A stretch of 64,000 bases of DNA from Planctomycetes bacterium ADurb.Bin069. Its GTDB lineage: Bacteria; Planctomycetota; UBA8108; UBA8890; UBA8898. Numbering within the stretch: the stretch's first letter is position 1; the number at the start of each line of letters is the position of its first letter. The translations under genes and the position numbers were made by a program. The DNA is taken from positions 124,001 through 188,000 of the forward strand of contig MWEK01000003.1 of assembly GCA_002070955.1 (NCBI GenBank), given 5' to 3'. Positions 36,081 to 47,753 of the stretch are shown here, one piece after another. The notes below the pieces were generated by a model that saw only the letters and a list, made by a program, of their open reading frames with translations, ran no database searches and had not been told where the DNA came from.

Positions 36081-38075
36081 TCATTCCGCCGGCGGCCCGA
36101 TCGCGATCTTCCACAGGCCCGCGCCGCGCGTTCCCACGAAGAGCGTTCGCAGGCGCGGATCGGCGCACAACGCCGTGATCTCGGGCAGATGCATCGGCGG
36201 CCCGGGGAGGGCGCTCCAGGAAGCCCCGCCGTCGCCCGACAGGCGCACGGCATTGCCGCCGCCCGCAAACAACTCGGATCGGCCCGCGCAGAGCGCCGAA
36301 GCCTGCGCGAGCCCGGTCGCCGCGGGCGCATCCCAGATGGCGCCGCGCGTGGCGCTGCGGTGGAAGATCCCGGACTCGGTAAGGGCGCAGACCACGCCGC
36401 CCGGCAGCGCCGCCAGCGCCGCCACGCTCTCGTTCAACGCTAGGATCTGCTCCCACCGCGCCCCGGCATCCGAACTCTTCCACACGCCTCCCGCCGGGGC
36501 GCGCCCGCCCACGTAGAGGCAGTCGGAACGTTCGGGATCGGCCGCGAGGGCGCGCCACGGGTTCGCGCCCGCGGGCAAGCGCCGCGTTTTCCACGTCCCT
36601 CCGCCGTCCGCCGTCATGAGAAGCGCGGGATCGGCGCCCGCCACGAGGGCATAGGCGCGCCCCGTGTCGGCCGGCGCGAACACGACCCGCCACGGGCCGG
36701 CCGCGGCCGCGCCATCGCCCATGATCACGGGGGCGAAGTTCACGCCCCGGCCCCGCCCATCGATCCGCCGCTCGCGCGCGCTGCCGTGATAAAGGCACAC
36801 CTCGCCCTTCCACCGATCCACCGCCGCGGCGATGAGCGCATCGCCGGGGCCGACGGCGACCGCCGCGTACTGCCCCACATCGGGACCGTAGCGCGCGGGC
36901 CACAGGGCGGCGAAGCTGCGGCCGCCGTCCGCGGTGATCAGCAGGCCCGAGGCGCCGCCCGCGACAAGCAGCGCGCCGCTCCCGTCCAGCGCAAGATCGT
37001 TGATGGCCTGGCTGCCCGCGCCCCGGACGGCCTCGACGAACTGCGCGTCGCCGGTGGAGTTGAGGCAGCGGTGCAGGCTCCAGTAATCGGCCAAAAAAAG
37101 ATTGTCCGGCGAGAGCCCGCCCGAGAGCGCCGCCGGCACGCTCGGCTTGACGCTCCACCGGCGGGTCGGGTTCGCGCGCTCATCGAAGTGCCGGTTGTCC
37201 TTGAGCCGCTTCCAATGCGTGCCGTTCTCGCTCCTGAGGAGCAGCCCGATCCCGCAGGCGAAGAGCAGACGCTCCCGGCCGCGGCCCGTCCGCGCGAGGC
37301 AGAGCAGTTCCTCGTCGGGCTCGACGCCCTCGAGCTCGAGCCGCTGCCAGTCATCGCCGGTGGCTTCTCCCGCCCACAGACCGTGCGGGCCGCACACGGC
37401 GAACAGCCGGTAGGGCGGAGACTCATCCGCGATCATGTCCTTGATGGGAAACGGCGGCGCGCCGCGGGCCAGACTCGGCGCCTGGCGCAGATTCGGCTTG
37501 AAGACGAACAGGCCCGCCGCGTCGGCGAGCGCGATGAGCACCGCGCCTCGCGCGGGGACCTCGCGCAACATGTACACCGCCCGGCTGTTGGGCCATGGGA
37601 CCGGCTGCCACGCCCCGCCTCCGCCCGCGCGGGTGAACAGCTCGCCCGTCGCGGTTCCCGCGACGCACCGGCCGTCCTCGCAGATAAGCAGGGGCCTCGA
37701 GCCCGGGACGCGGGCGAACGCGAACTTCTCCGTGCCCGGAACCGGCGTCCAGTGCGCCCCGCGGTCCGCCGTATGCCACAGGCCGGACGGGCCGGCGAGA
37801 TAGGCGCCCTTGACATCGGCGGGATCGGGAACGATCGCCGCGGCCTCGAGCGTCGCCAGATCGCCGTTCGCCCACCGCCACGTCTCGCCCTGATCGTCGC
37901 TCGTGAGGACGCCGCCGAGCCAGGCGATCGCCCAGAGCACGCGGTCGTCGCCGGGGTGGCTCGCGATCGAGAGGAAGATATCGCCTCCGCCCCATGACGC
38001 CGGTCGCCATGCCTCCGCGCCGCGGATAGCCGCCGCCAGCGCCAGCACTGCAATCACGCTGCTTGTGCGACGCAT
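36081..38075 (-). CDS. Secreted BNR/Asp-box repeat beta-propeller protein
   Basis: A 664-residue exported protein: signal peptide (VIAVLALAAAIRGAEA), then a repeated Asp-box pattern (SxDxGxxW) such as TSDDQGETW, TADRGAHW, TADGGGTW, SSDAGARW and SGDGGASW, indicating one or two beta-propellers of the sialidase/xyloglucanase/VPS10-like type. No catalytic residues could be identified, so it is not called a glycosidase. Good ribosome binding site (AGGAGGAAAGG) and a perfect TATAAT at 38102-38107 on the minus strand 27 bases upstream. Likely first gene of a two-gene unit with the deacetylase-like gene. Confidence 0.85.
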   Translation of the reverse strand: MRRTSSVIAVLALAAAIRGAEAWRPASWGGGDIFLSIASHPGDDRVLWAIAWLGGVLTSDDQGETWRWANGDLATLEAAAIVPDPADVKGAYLAGPSGLWHTADRGAHWTPVPGTEKFAFARVPGSRPLLICEDGRCVAGTATGELFTRAGGGGAWQPVPWPNSRAVYMLREVPARGAVLIALADAAGLFVFKPNLRQAPSLARGAPPFPIKDMIADESPPYRLFAVCGPHGLWAGEATGDDWQRLELEGVEPDEELLCLARTGRGRERLLFACGIGLLLRSENGTHWKRLKDNRHFDERANPTRRWSVKPSVPAALSGGLSPDNLFLADYWSLHRCLNSTGDAQFVEAVRGAGSQAINDLALDGSGALLVAGGASGLLITADGGRSFAALWPARYGPDVGQYAAVAVGPGDALIAAAVDRWKGEVCLYHGSARERRIDGRGRGVNFAPVIMGDGAAAAGPWRVVFAPADTGRAYALVAGADPALLMTADGGGTWKTRRLPAGANPWRALAADPERSDCLYVGGRAPAGGVWKSSDAGARWEQILALNESVAALAALPGGVVCALTESGIFHRSATRGAIWDAPAATGLAQASALCAGRSELFAGGGNAVRLSGDGGASWSALPGPPMHLPEITALCADPRLRTLFVGTRGAGLWKIAIGPPAE

Positions 38076-38101
38076 ATCCTTTCCTCCTGCCTTCGTGCTG
38101 G

Positions 38102-38107
38102 ATTATA
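38102..38107 (-). promoter_or_regulatory. Probable -10 element of the BNR/deacetylase transcript
   Basis: Minus-strand TATAAT, an exact consensus hexamer 27 bases before the ATG at 38075. No convincing -35 at 16-18 bases (TTTCTT at best). Confidence 0.4.
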
Positions 38108-39051
38108 GAGAAGGCCCCCGGGAAAAGAAAGCATGCGCCACCGGCGGGAATCACACCTCTTCACACCCTCTTTGAGGGGAACAGCCGCCGAAAGGAGGGC
38201 TTCACCCCCGCCGGGAAGCGGTTCCTCACGAGGTGGCGAGGGCGACGAATCGCTGCGCGGCCGGCCCGTCGATGGCGCCGTCCCAGGTCGGTGCGGGCGG
38301 GACCGCCGCGATCGGATGCCACCGAGGCATCGCGTTGGCCTCGGCGAACCGCTGCCTCGCCCCTTCCGCCGCCGGCAGCGGAGCCCTCGGCGGCATCTCC
38401 GCGGAGCCGAGCGAGCGGATGGGCTCCTTCGGTCGCGCCGGCGGCCGCGACCGGACCGCCCGGCACCAGCGCTTCGGCGCGGTTCTCCGAGGGACCTGTG
38501 AAGTCGCCGCTGGAGCAGAGGAAAACCATGGCCGGGGTCATAGGCGGACCGGCCGCAAGGGGGGAGGCGGATCAGCCCCGATCTTCCAAGGACAGATCAG
38601 GGAAGGAGCCTCATTCAGGCCCCCGTGAACGCCGCTCACCGAGCCGCCTCCGAAGGCGCCATTCGGCGTCCCTCAGTCCGGCGACTGGACCGGCGGCTAT
38701 GACGCCGACAGCGCGCCACACGGCCGGAGAGGGCAATCGGCCTCGCGGTCCTCCGCCGCGGGAGGGGCTCCCTCGGCGGCGGGCGGCCCCCAGGTTACCG
38801 ACAAGGGGAAGATGGCTGTAGACCTTCCGCCCGCGCTGCTCGGGGCGTGTCTGCCGGCAAAGCCGAAAGGCCCGCTCCTTCCGCGTTTGATTGCAAGTTG
38901 TTTTCCGGCGGACCCACGCCGCGGACAGCCGGCCCGAGGGAAGAAACGGACTACGCCGCTGTATTCGCGGCGCGGCGGAGTCCTGGCAACAAGGCGCGGG
39001 CGCAACGGCCGCCGCCCGAAAGCGGCGCAGCCAGGGCGACAGCCCGGCGGA
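38108..39051. other. ~940-base gap without a recognisable gene
   Basis: Several open frames exist on both strands, the largest being 38063-38821 (+), but their translations are Arg/Pro/Ser/Ala-rich and low-complexity, as expected for out-of-frame GC-rich DNA. The minus-strand frame at 38161-38541 is less biased but matches nothing I know. No RNA gene, repeat array or terminator was identified. It could be degraded coding sequence. Confidence 0.4.
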
Positions 39052-40179
39052 TTACTCTTCGAAGGGGATCTTCTCCACCTCCGAATCCGGGACTTTCAAT
39101 GCGATCACGGTTATATTCGCATCCTTGAAGACACCCGTCATTTCGAGAACATCGCCGCGAATCGCGTATTTCAGCCGCGCATCCCACGCGGGGATATCCA
39201 TGATGTCGCCGTCAACGGAACAGAGACAGGGACCATTGATTTCCACTTCCTTGAAGGCGCCGTCAATCAACTTCAGAAAGACGTTCTTTACGTAATCGCC
39301 CCCCTCCCCCGCCTTATACTCAAAGTACGGGATGCCTTGATAGAACCCATCTTCGTCCTCCGGATTCTCATCGGGATAGAATTCCGGCGCGCCCCCCTCC
39401 TCGCTTTCCATGACCACCTGCCAGGTGCCCTCCAAGACACTGTCGACTCGCGGGATCTTCACGGTCAGCAAGTTCAAGTCCTTGTCTTCATCCCCATCTT
39501 GAACGCTGCCCGCCATTACGAGGAAATTGCCTCTGAGGGTATGAGCCAGGTCTTCCGATATGTGCCTGAACTGAGGCATTTCGTCCCAGTACGTCTTGCA
39601 GAAATCCATCAGCTCGCCGTACTCGAACTTGTACCAGTACTCTTGGGGAGGTGTTTCGTAATCGATCCATTTCCGGACATCCCCCGCCAATGTTTCTCTG
39701 ATGATCTGCCACCGGCCGGGCAGCTTTTCGTTTTCAACTCGGCGGGCGGTCGTCGCCATCTTCACCGGATCCCCTCCGGTGGACCTGATGGTTCCTTCCA
39801 TGGTGAGTTTGTCGCCGGAGGCCAGCCTTTCGATGGAGTAGGTCACGTCGCAAGTGTAGTCTTCGCCCGTGATATTAAGCCGATTGCCATCGCGGGTATA
39901 AGCGGCTTCGTCCACAAGCTTGGCTTTAACCACATCGCCGGCCTTATTCGTCGCGAAGGTCGTCATCTCCTTGCATCCGGCGAAGAAATACACCTGTTCT
40001 TCACCGCCGTCTTCAGGCAAGTCCACCGGGTAGACGGTCTCATTGCCGTCAACAACCTCCCTTTCCACTATCCACGTGCCTTTGAGGTCAGCCGAACCGC
40101 CGTGATAAGAACCACCGCAGCCACCCAGCAAGCCGACGATCGCCGCCACCGCAAAGAGGGCCGACATACTCCTGATCAT
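39052..40179 (-). CDS. Lipoprotein with three lipocalin-like repeats, lower GC than neighbours
   Basis: A 375-residue predicted lipoprotein. ATG 40179 follows AAGGAGGTGGTGG; the signal ends in lipobox LLGGC (Cys21). The mature part contains three repeats of about 110 residues, each opening with a GxW motif: LKGTWIVEREVV, LPGRWQIIRETL and LEGTWQVVMESE. This is the style of lipocalin-like small-molecule or lipid-binding beta-barrels. Base composition is visibly less GC-rich than the surrounding genes and codon use is less G/C-ending, hinting at recent acquisition. Function unknown; surrounded by two gaps, so probably monocistronic. Confidence 0.8.
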   Translation of the reverse strand: MIRSMSALFAVAAIVGLLGGCGGSYHGGSADLKGTWIVEREVVDGNETVYPVDLPEDGGEEQVYFFAGCKEMTTFATNKAGDVVKAKLVDEAAYTRDGNRLNITGEDYTCDVTYSIERLASGDKLTMEGTIRSTGGDPVKMATTARRVENEKLPGRWQIIRETLAGDVRKWIDYETPPQEYWYKFEYGELMDFCKTYWDEMPQFRHISEDLAHTLRGNFLVMAGSVQDGDEDKDLNLLTVKIPRVDSVLEGTWQVVMESEEGGAPEFYPDENPEDEDGFYQGIPYFEYKAGEGGDYVKNVFLKLIDGAFKEVEINGPCLCSVDGDIMDIPAWDARLKYAIRGDVLEMTGVFKDANITVIALKVPDSEVEKIPFEE

Positions 40180-40534
40180 CCCACCACCTCCTTGACCAAG
40201 TCATTCCATTGAAGCGATTTACGGAGGGAATCAGATCCGCCCGGAGAGACGCGGATCCCACTGGTCACTATCGACCCACAAGGCTTGAGCCTTTAGCAAT
40301 CGCCGGGATCCGGGCGCTCCCCCTTGTTTCATGCCTTTGCGCCGCTGAAGCGGTCTCTTATAGGCCCCGAGCGGACGAGGAGAGCCGATAGCTTTCGACG
40401 CATCGGCATCTTCGTCCATGGCCATGATCGAAAACATCCCGGCCGTGGGGCCGCCCGCACGGAGCCTCTTGAAACTCCGCGCGCACACGGGGCCGGTCTA
40501 CGAAGGAAGTCGGGCCGATCGGGGCTCCCCGTCG
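40180..40534. other. 355-base region between the lipoprotein and exporter operon end
   Basis: Contains the leader of the minus-strand lipoprotein gene, with its ribosome binding site at about 40183-40190. Small self-complementary stretches such as AGGCTTGAGCCT and CCGCTGAAGCGG are present but too short to call. No gene recognised; no convincing promoter fit. Confidence 0.4.
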
Positions 40535-42049
40535 TCACGAGCCCGGCGCCCGCGGCGGCGCGCTCACGACGTCCGCCGAGGCTTCCCACCCTCCTCCGAG
40601 AGCCTTATACAAGGCCGCGAGCTGCATGGCGGCCTCGGTCGCGGCGCGCGCCGCGGCGGCCTCCGCTTCCCTGAGCAGACGTTCCGCCGCCAGCAACTCC
40701 ATCAGCGCAATGTCGCCGGCGGCGTAGCGCGCCTGGGCATGTTCCCGGCTGCGGCGGCCGGCGGCCACCGCCGCCCGGCGCCGCTCCAGCGTCTCCAGGC
40801 CGAAGCGGTAATCCCCCAACGCCCGTTCGGCATCCCCCAACGCCGCCAGAACCGCCTGCTCGTACGCCAAGGCGGCTTCCCGCTCGGCGGCCTCGCGGGC
40901 GCGGATCTCGGCGCGCACGCGGCCGCCGTCGAACAGTCGCCAGGAAATCAGGGGCAAAATTGAAAACCGGGTGCTCGCGGAATCGAACCACTGGCCGGCA
41001 TCGAGGGCCTGAAAGCCCCCGCCGACGCCGATGGAGAGCTTCGGGAACAGCTCCGCCTTGGCGACGCCGATATCGGCGACGGCGGCGGCCAGACGCCGTT
41101 CCGCGGCCAGCACATCCGGCCGGCGGCGCAGCACGTCGGCGCGCTCACCCACAGGGAAGGGCGCCGGGGCGAACGCCGCGGGGGCCGCCTCCGCAAGGGC
41201 CAGCTCCCGCTCCGGCAGGCCGCCCAGCAGCACGCCCAATCCCAGGACGGCAGCGCGCCGCCGCGCCTCGAGGGCCGGCAGCTCGGCGTTGGCCGCGGCC
41301 CACTGCGCTTCCGCGGCCTCCACCTCCGCCGAGGCGGCCGCGCCCAGCTCGTGACGCCGGCGCACCAGTTCCAGCGTCTGTTCGAGCGCCGCGACCGCGG
41401 CCTTCCGGGCCGCCAGCTCGCGGGCGGCGCCGACGGCGCTGAACCAGGCGCGAGCCACTTCGGCGACCACGCGGATTCGCGCGCCCGCGGCCTCGATTTG
41501 CACGGCCTGCAGCCTGGCGCCGGCGCTTTCCAGCGCACGGCGTTTGCCGCCGAACAGGTCGATCTCCCAGGAGGCGTCAAAGCCGATGTCGTGGATCGTC
41601 TGCGTGGGCTCCAGCCCGGGGATGACGCCCACCGGCAAGGGGCCGTTCTCGCTCTGCCGGCGGTAGTTCACTCCGGCGGCGGCCGCCGCCGCGGGCAGCA
41701 GCCCGCCGGCCGCCCGGTCGCGCAAGGCGCGCGCCTCGCCGATGCGCGCTTCGGCCCGGCGCAAATCGAGGTTCTGGGCCAACGCCGTGTCGATCAAGCG
41801 CTCGAGCACCGGATCGCCCAGCGTCCGCCACCAACGCGCCAGGTCCGCCGGCCCGGAGGCGCTCGCGACCGGCAGAGTCCAGCCCTCGCCCGGATCCACC
41901 GCCGGCGGCTCCCGGTAATCCGGACCGACGGCGATGCAAGCAGGCAGCAAGGCGGCGCTGAGAAACGCCAAGGCGGCGCGCAGCGCCCGCGGCGCGGCAG
42001 GCCGCCGGACCCTCTTCAGACTCGTTTCCACGCAACGGAGGAATTTCAT
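40535..42049 (-). CDS. NodT/TolC-family outer-membrane efflux lipoprotein
   Basis: A 504-residue outer-membrane factor of the RND/NodT type. Signal with lipobox LLPAC (Cys38), then IAVGPDYREPP, the segment that characteristically follows the lipidated Cys in this family. Two homologous helical halves follow (LARWWRTLGDPVLERLIDTAL; RRPDVLAAERRLAAAVADIG; PLISWRLFDGGR). The ATG at 42049 overlaps the permease stop (ATGA), so this is the last cistron of the exporter operon and presumably its dedicated outer-membrane channel. Confidence 0.92.
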   Translation of the reverse strand: MKFLRCVETSLKRVRRPAAPRALRAALAFLSAALLPACIAVGPDYREPPAVDPGEGWTLPVASASGPADLARWWRTLGDPVLERLIDTALAQNLDLRRAEARIGEARALRDRAAGGLLPAAAAAAGVNYRRQSENGPLPVGVIPGLEPTQTIHDIGFDASWEIDLFGGKRRALESAGARLQAVQIEAAGARIRVVAEVARAWFSAVGAARELAARKAAVAALEQTLELVRRRHELGAAASAEVEAAEAQWAAANAELPALEARRRAAVLGLGVLLGGLPERELALAEAAPAAFAPAPFPVGERADVLRRRPDVLAAERRLAAAVADIGVAKAELFPKLSIGVGGGFQALDAGQWFDSASTRFSILPLISWRLFDGGRVRAEIRAREAAEREAALAYEQAVLAALGDAERALGDYRFGLETLERRRAAVAAGRRSREHAQARYAAGDIALMELLAAERLLREAEAAAARAATEAAMQLAALYKALGGGWEASADVVSAPPRAPGS

Positions 42050-43173
42050 TGCAACCGTCCTCGCACAAACATGGTAGCCAAAGTCAATGTCACCGCGGCA
42101 ATGACCGCCAGGGGCCAGAGATTCATGAAGATATCTCCCGGCGGCATGGCCTTGAGAAAACTGCCCTCGACGATGACCAGGAAATGCGTGAGGGGAATTC
42201 CCTGCGCCAGCCACTGGAGCAGGACCGGCATGTTCTCCACCGGCGTGGCGAAGCCCGACATCAGGACCGACGGCACGCCGACGGCGAAGGCGCCGAGGAT
42301 GGCCTGCTGCTGGGTCGCGCTGACGGCGGAGATCATCAACCCGATGCCCACCACCGACAGAATGAACAGAACCAGGCTCGCCGCGAGAAGCCCGAAGGAG
42401 CCCGTGAGCGGGATCCCGAACAACCCCGCCGCCGCCGCGATCATCAACAGGCCGAGCAGCGATCCGATGGCGAGCGCCGGCAGGGACTTGGAGATGATGA
42501 TCTCCGGGGTGGAAGTGGGCGACACCAACAACTGGTCGAAGGTGCCCAGTTCCCGCTCCCGCGCGATGGAGAGCGCCGTGATCAAAAGCGCGCTGAAAAG
42601 CGCCAGAATTCCCGTCAAGCCGGGCACGGTGAACCAGCGATAGACGAGGTTCGGGTTGAACCAATGTCGGACCGCCGCAGGGGCCGTTTCCGGCGCGGCC
42701 TCGGCGCCGGCCTCGGCGCCGACCTCGGCGGCGATGGCGGATAGATAACCGGCGACGATTTGGCCGGAATTGCTGCGCCGGCCGTCGATCAACGCCAGAA
42801 CCCGTCCGCCGTCCCCCGCGGCGAGGCCGCGGGAGAAGTCCGCCGGGATCTCCAGCGCCGCGATCGCCTTGCCGCGGTCAAGCAGATCGCGCAGAGCGCC
42901 GGCGCTGCCGACGGACCGCACCTGCGCAATGAATCCGGCGCCCTCCAAGCGGCGGATCAGTTCGTGCGACCAACGCCCCGCGTCCTGGTTGTGCACGGCC
43001 ACATCGACGTTCCGCACTTCCAGCGTGGCGGCAAAGGCGAACACCAGAAGCTGCAGCAGCGGCGGCATGAACACCACCATGCGGCTGCGCGGATCGCGCA
43101 GGGTGCAAAGCACCTCCTTCGTGAACTGGGCCCGGAGGCGGGCGAAGCTGAGGCGGCCGGCGCGCTGAGCCAT
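42046..43173 (-). CDS. ybhR: ABC-2 type permease (YbhR-like)
   Basis: A 375-residue ABC-2 permease. One N-terminal transmembrane helix (about 28-48), a periplasmic domain (about 50-180), then five helices in the C-terminal half. The conserved LSIARERELGTFDQLLVSPTS just before the third helix is the ABC-2 hallmark (E-x-E-x-GT-x-x-x-L). It follows the first permease gene with only a few bases between them and overlaps the TolC-like gene. Symbol by order and similarity to E. coli ybhGFSR; substrate not known. Confidence 0.88.
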   Translation of the reverse strand: MAQRAGRLSFARLRAQFTKEVLCTLRDPRSRMVVFMPPLLQLLVFAFAATLEVRNVDVAVHNQDAGRWSHELIRRLEGAGFIAQVRSVGSAGALRDLLDRGKAIAALEIPADFSRGLAAGDGGRVLALIDGRRSNSGQIVAGYLSAIAAEVGAEAGAEAAPETAPAAVRHWFNPNLVYRWFTVPGLTGILALFSALLITALSIARERELGTFDQLLVSPTSTPEIIISKSLPALAIGSLLGLLMIAAAAGLFGIPLTGSFGLLAASLVLFILSVVGIGLMISAVSATQQQAILGAFAVGVPSVLMSGFATPVENMPVLLQWLAQGIPLTHFLVIVEGSFLKAMPPGDIFMNLWPLAVIAAVTLTLATMFVRGRLQ

Positions 43174-43179
43174 CCTTCA

Positions 43180-44342
43180 TCACTCCAAGCTTTTGCGCGT
43201 GGCGCGCTTGGCCAGCAGGAAGAAAACCAGGCCGATCGCGGCCATCGTCAGCAGGTTCGGCAGGAAAACCGAGCCGATATCGCCCGCCAGGAACACCGTC
43301 TTCAGCGACGCGACGAAATAGCGCGCGGGCACCAGGAACGTGATCGCCCGGATCCAAACCGGCATGGAGTCGATCTCGAACAGGAAGCCCGACAGCATGA
43401 AAGCCGGCAGAAACCCCGAGAAGAGCGCGATCTGCGCCGCCAGGAATTGGTTGCGCGCCAGCGACGAAATCAGGAGGCCCTGCCCCAGCGCCGGCACCAT
43501 GAACACCGCCGACAGCACGAGCAGCGCCGGCAGCGAGCCGCGCAGCGGCACCTGGAAGACGAAGATCGCCAGCCCCGCCGCCGCGAGGGTGGAAAGCATG
43601 CCGAGCACGAAATAGGGCGACAGCTTGCCGATGAGGATTTCCGCCACCGAAGCGGGGGTGGAGAGCACCGCCTCCATGGTGCCGCGCTCCCATTCCCGCG
43701 CCACCACCAGCGCGGTCAACATGGTGCCTATAATGGTCATGACGATGGCGATGGCGCCGGGCACCAGCGAGCGGCGGCTTTCCAACTCCGCGTTGAACCA
43801 GTAGCGCGGCTCCAGCACTAAGGCGGCGCGCGGCGCCTCGGGTCCCGCCCCGGCGCGCCAAGTCTGCACCACGCCCTGGGCGTAGCTCGCGACGAAGCTA
43901 GCCGTGTTGGGCAGCGAACCGTCGGTGATGACCTGCGTCAGGGGCCGGCCCCCCGGTTCGGCCAGCCGGTGCTCGAAGTCCTGCGGGATAACCACATAGC
44001 CGCGCAACGCGCCCGAGACGATCTTGCCGGTCAGCTCGCGCCGATCGCGGGCGAAGGTCACGTCGAGATACGGCGTGGCGGCGAAGGCGGCGGCCAACGC
44101 CTGCGCCGACGCGCCTTGCGATTCCAGGACCAGGCCGATGCGCACCCGGCGCACGTCCAGCGACACGGCGTAGGCAAACAGGAACAGCAGGACGGCGGGA
44201 AGCACGAAGGCGATCAGCAGCGTGGACGGATCGCGCCAGGCTTGCAGGCTTTCCTTGCGGATCAGGGCGAGGAGGCGCCGGAGGTCGAAGCGGCGCGCGG
44301 CCGCCCCTTCGATCTCCGCGCCGCGCCGGTGCCGGACGCGGT

Positions 44343-44346
<4 letters not shown>
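43180..44346 (-). CDS. ybhS: ABC-2 type permease (YbhS-like)
   Basis: A 388-residue ABC-2 permease paired with the next one. Topology: N-terminal helix (LLIAFVLPAVLLFLFAYAVSL), periplasmic domain, C-terminal helices. The ABC-2 hallmark VVAREWERGTMEAVLSTPAS lies at about residues 200-220. It overlaps the ATPase stop by four bases (ATGA). Probably forms a heterodimeric membrane core with the YbhR-like partner. Confidence 0.88.
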
Positions 44347-46106
<1,760 letters not shown>

Positions 46107-46107
46107 G

Positions 46108-47112
46108 TCACGGGCCCTTGCCCGGCGCGGCCGGAGCCTCGACGTCGATCGTCACCGGCATGCCCTGGCGCAGGGCCTCGTCGGCATCCTCCACCACGAT
46201 CCGCAGGCGATAAACCAGGTCGGTGCGCAGATCGGCGGTTTCCACCGTCTTGGGCGTGAACTCGGCGCGCGGCGAGACGAAGCCGACCCGGCCGCGGTAA
46301 ACACGCTGGGAGGAATCGCTGCGCACGCGCACCGGCATCCCCGGCGCAACGCGCCCCAGGTCCGGCTCGCCGACGTAGGCGCGCACATACACGGGCGTGT
46401 CCAAGCTCAGGCTGTAGACGGCGCTCTGGGAGGCCACCATGCTGCCCGGCTCGCGCACCCGCGCGATGACGGTGCCGGCGCTTGGCGCCAGCAGCTCGGT
46501 GTCCGCCAGAGCCGTGGCGGCTTGGGCGCGCGCGGCCTCGGCGGCGGCCAGACGCGCTTCGCCGGCGGCGATGTCCTCGCGCCGGAAGCCTTCCGCCGCT
46601 TGCGACAAGGCGGCCTCGGCGGCCTTGACGCCGGCCGCCGCGCGCTCGTGCGCCGCCCGCGCGGCGTCCACCGTGCGCCGGCTGCTCGCGCCCGAGTCGA
46701 GCAATCCGCTCTGGCGCTGGAAGTCCAGCTCGGCCTCGGCGGCGAGAGCCCGCGCTTGGTTCAAAACCTCGCGCGCCTGGTCGATCTCCTGTGGGCGCAG
46801 GCCGCGCCGCAGCTTCTCCAGTTCCGCCCGCGCCAACTGCACCTGCGCTTCCGCGACCGCCAAGGCTTCCTGGTAAGGCTGTGCATCCAGCGCCGCCATG
46901 CTCTGGCCGGCGCTCACCCTGTCGCCTTCGTCGAAGGCCATGCGCGCGATGCGGCCGGGCTGGCGGAAAGCGAGCTGCACTTCGCGGATGTCGACGTTGC
47001 CGTAAAGCCGCAGCGCGCCCTCGCCGCCGCGATCGCGTCCCAGCCCCAGAAGGCCCGCGGCGAGGGCCGCGGCAGCCGCGCCCCCGATAATGAGGAAGAT
47101 CGGGCGCTTCAT
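46108..47112 (-). CDS. ybhG: HlyD-family membrane-fusion adaptor (YbhG-like)
   Basis: A 334-residue adaptor with an N-terminal signal/anchor (FLIIGGAAAAALAAGLLGL), an NVDIREVQLAFRQPGRI segment at the start of the beta-barrel/lipoyl part, an Ala/Glu-rich coiled-coil hairpin (about 75-200) and the closing lipoyl half (SAGTVIARVREPGSMV). This links the ABC-2 exporter to the NodT-like channel. ATG 47112 overlaps the TetR gene stop by four bases. Order TetR-MFP-ATPase-permease-permease-OMF matches the cecR-ybhGFSR arrangement plus its own channel. Confidence 0.92.
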   Translation of the reverse strand: MKRPIFLIIGGAAAAALAAGLLGLGRDRGGEGALRLYGNVDIREVQLAFRQPGRIARMAFDEGDRVSAGQSMAALDAQPYQEALAVAEAQVQLARAELEKLRRGLRPQEIDQAREVLNQARALAAEAELDFQRQSGLLDSGASSRRTVDAARAAHERAAAGVKAAEAALSQAAEGFRREDIAAGEARLAAAEAARAQAATALADTELLAPSAGTVIARVREPGSMVASQSAVYSLSLDTPVYVRAYVGEPDLGRVAPGMPVRVRSDSSQRVYRGRVGFVSPRAEFTPKTVETADLRTDLVYRLRIVVEDADEALRQGMPVTIDVEAPAAPGKGP

Positions 47113-47717
47113 GACGCCGCCTCGATGCCGCGGCGATAGATGGCGAAAATGCCCGGCGCATCGCGGCGGATGCGCGCCACGTCCCCCGCCAGCAGGGACT
47201 GCATCACCAGCCCTTGGATCAAACCGATGAACAGGGTGGCGGCGGCTTCCACGTCGAGCGCCGCCGCCAGCTCGCCTACGCTCTTGCCGTTTTCAAGCAG
47301 GCCGCGCAGGCGCCGGCGGTAGGCGCGGAGCAGGGTCTGCACCGTGCGCTTGGGCGGCGTGTCGCCCGGGCGCTGGAGTTGGCCGAAGAGCATCCGCGGC
47401 ACTCCGGGATGGCGGGCCACGAAATCGATGTGGGCCTTGAAAACGGCCTCGAGCGCCGCCAGCGGCGTGGCCGCGCCCCGGACGGCCTTGTCCACCCGCG
47501 CGAAGAGACGCTCGGCGACCCAAGCCACCGCCGCCTGGAAGATGGCTTCCTTGCCGGTGAAGTGCCGGAACAGGGCGCCCTGGGTCAGGCCCATGCGCTC
47601 GGCGATGGCCGCCGTGGTGATCTCCGCGGGGTTCCGCTCCGCCGCAAGGCCGATAACCGCTTCCACCGTGGCGGCGCGGCGCTCCTCCGCGGGGAGGTGC
47701 TTGCTAGATTCAGTCAT
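47109..47717 (-). CDS. cecR: TetR-family repressor of the exporter operon (CecR-like)
   Basis: A 202-residue one-component regulator. An N-terminal helix-turn-helix (ITTAAIAERMGLTQGALFRHFTGKEAIF, about 33-62) is followed by a helical ligand domain with LLRAYRRRLRGLLE and a C-terminal TetR_C-like region. As the first gene of the operon, and with a palindrome overlapping its promoter, it probably represses itself and the pump until a toxic ligand binds. The ATG at 47717 lies 37 bases from the -10 element; its ribosome binding site (GAGG) is close and weak. Confidence 0.9.
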   Translation of the reverse strand: MTESSKHLPAEERRAATVEAVIGLAAERNPAEITTAAIAERMGLTQGALFRHFTGKEAIFQAAVAWVAERLFARVDKAVRGAATPLAALEAVFKAHIDFVARHPGVPRMLFGQLQRPGDTPPKRTVQTLLRAYRRRLRGLLENGKSVGELAAALDVEAAATLFIGLIQGLVMQSLLAGDVARIRRDAPGIFAIYRRGIEAAS

Positions 47718-47739
47718 ATCCTCGGCCCCGGAAAAAGTA

Positions 47740-47753
47740 AGTAATCAATTACT
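47740..47753. promoter_or_regulatory. Predicted TetR operator overlapping the exporter promoter
   Basis: AGTAATCAATTACT: inverted repeat of 6-bp arms (AGTAAT/ATTACT) around CA. It begins right after the -10 hexamer and covers the expected transcription start, ideal for repression by the adjacent TetR-type protein. Confidence 0.7.
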
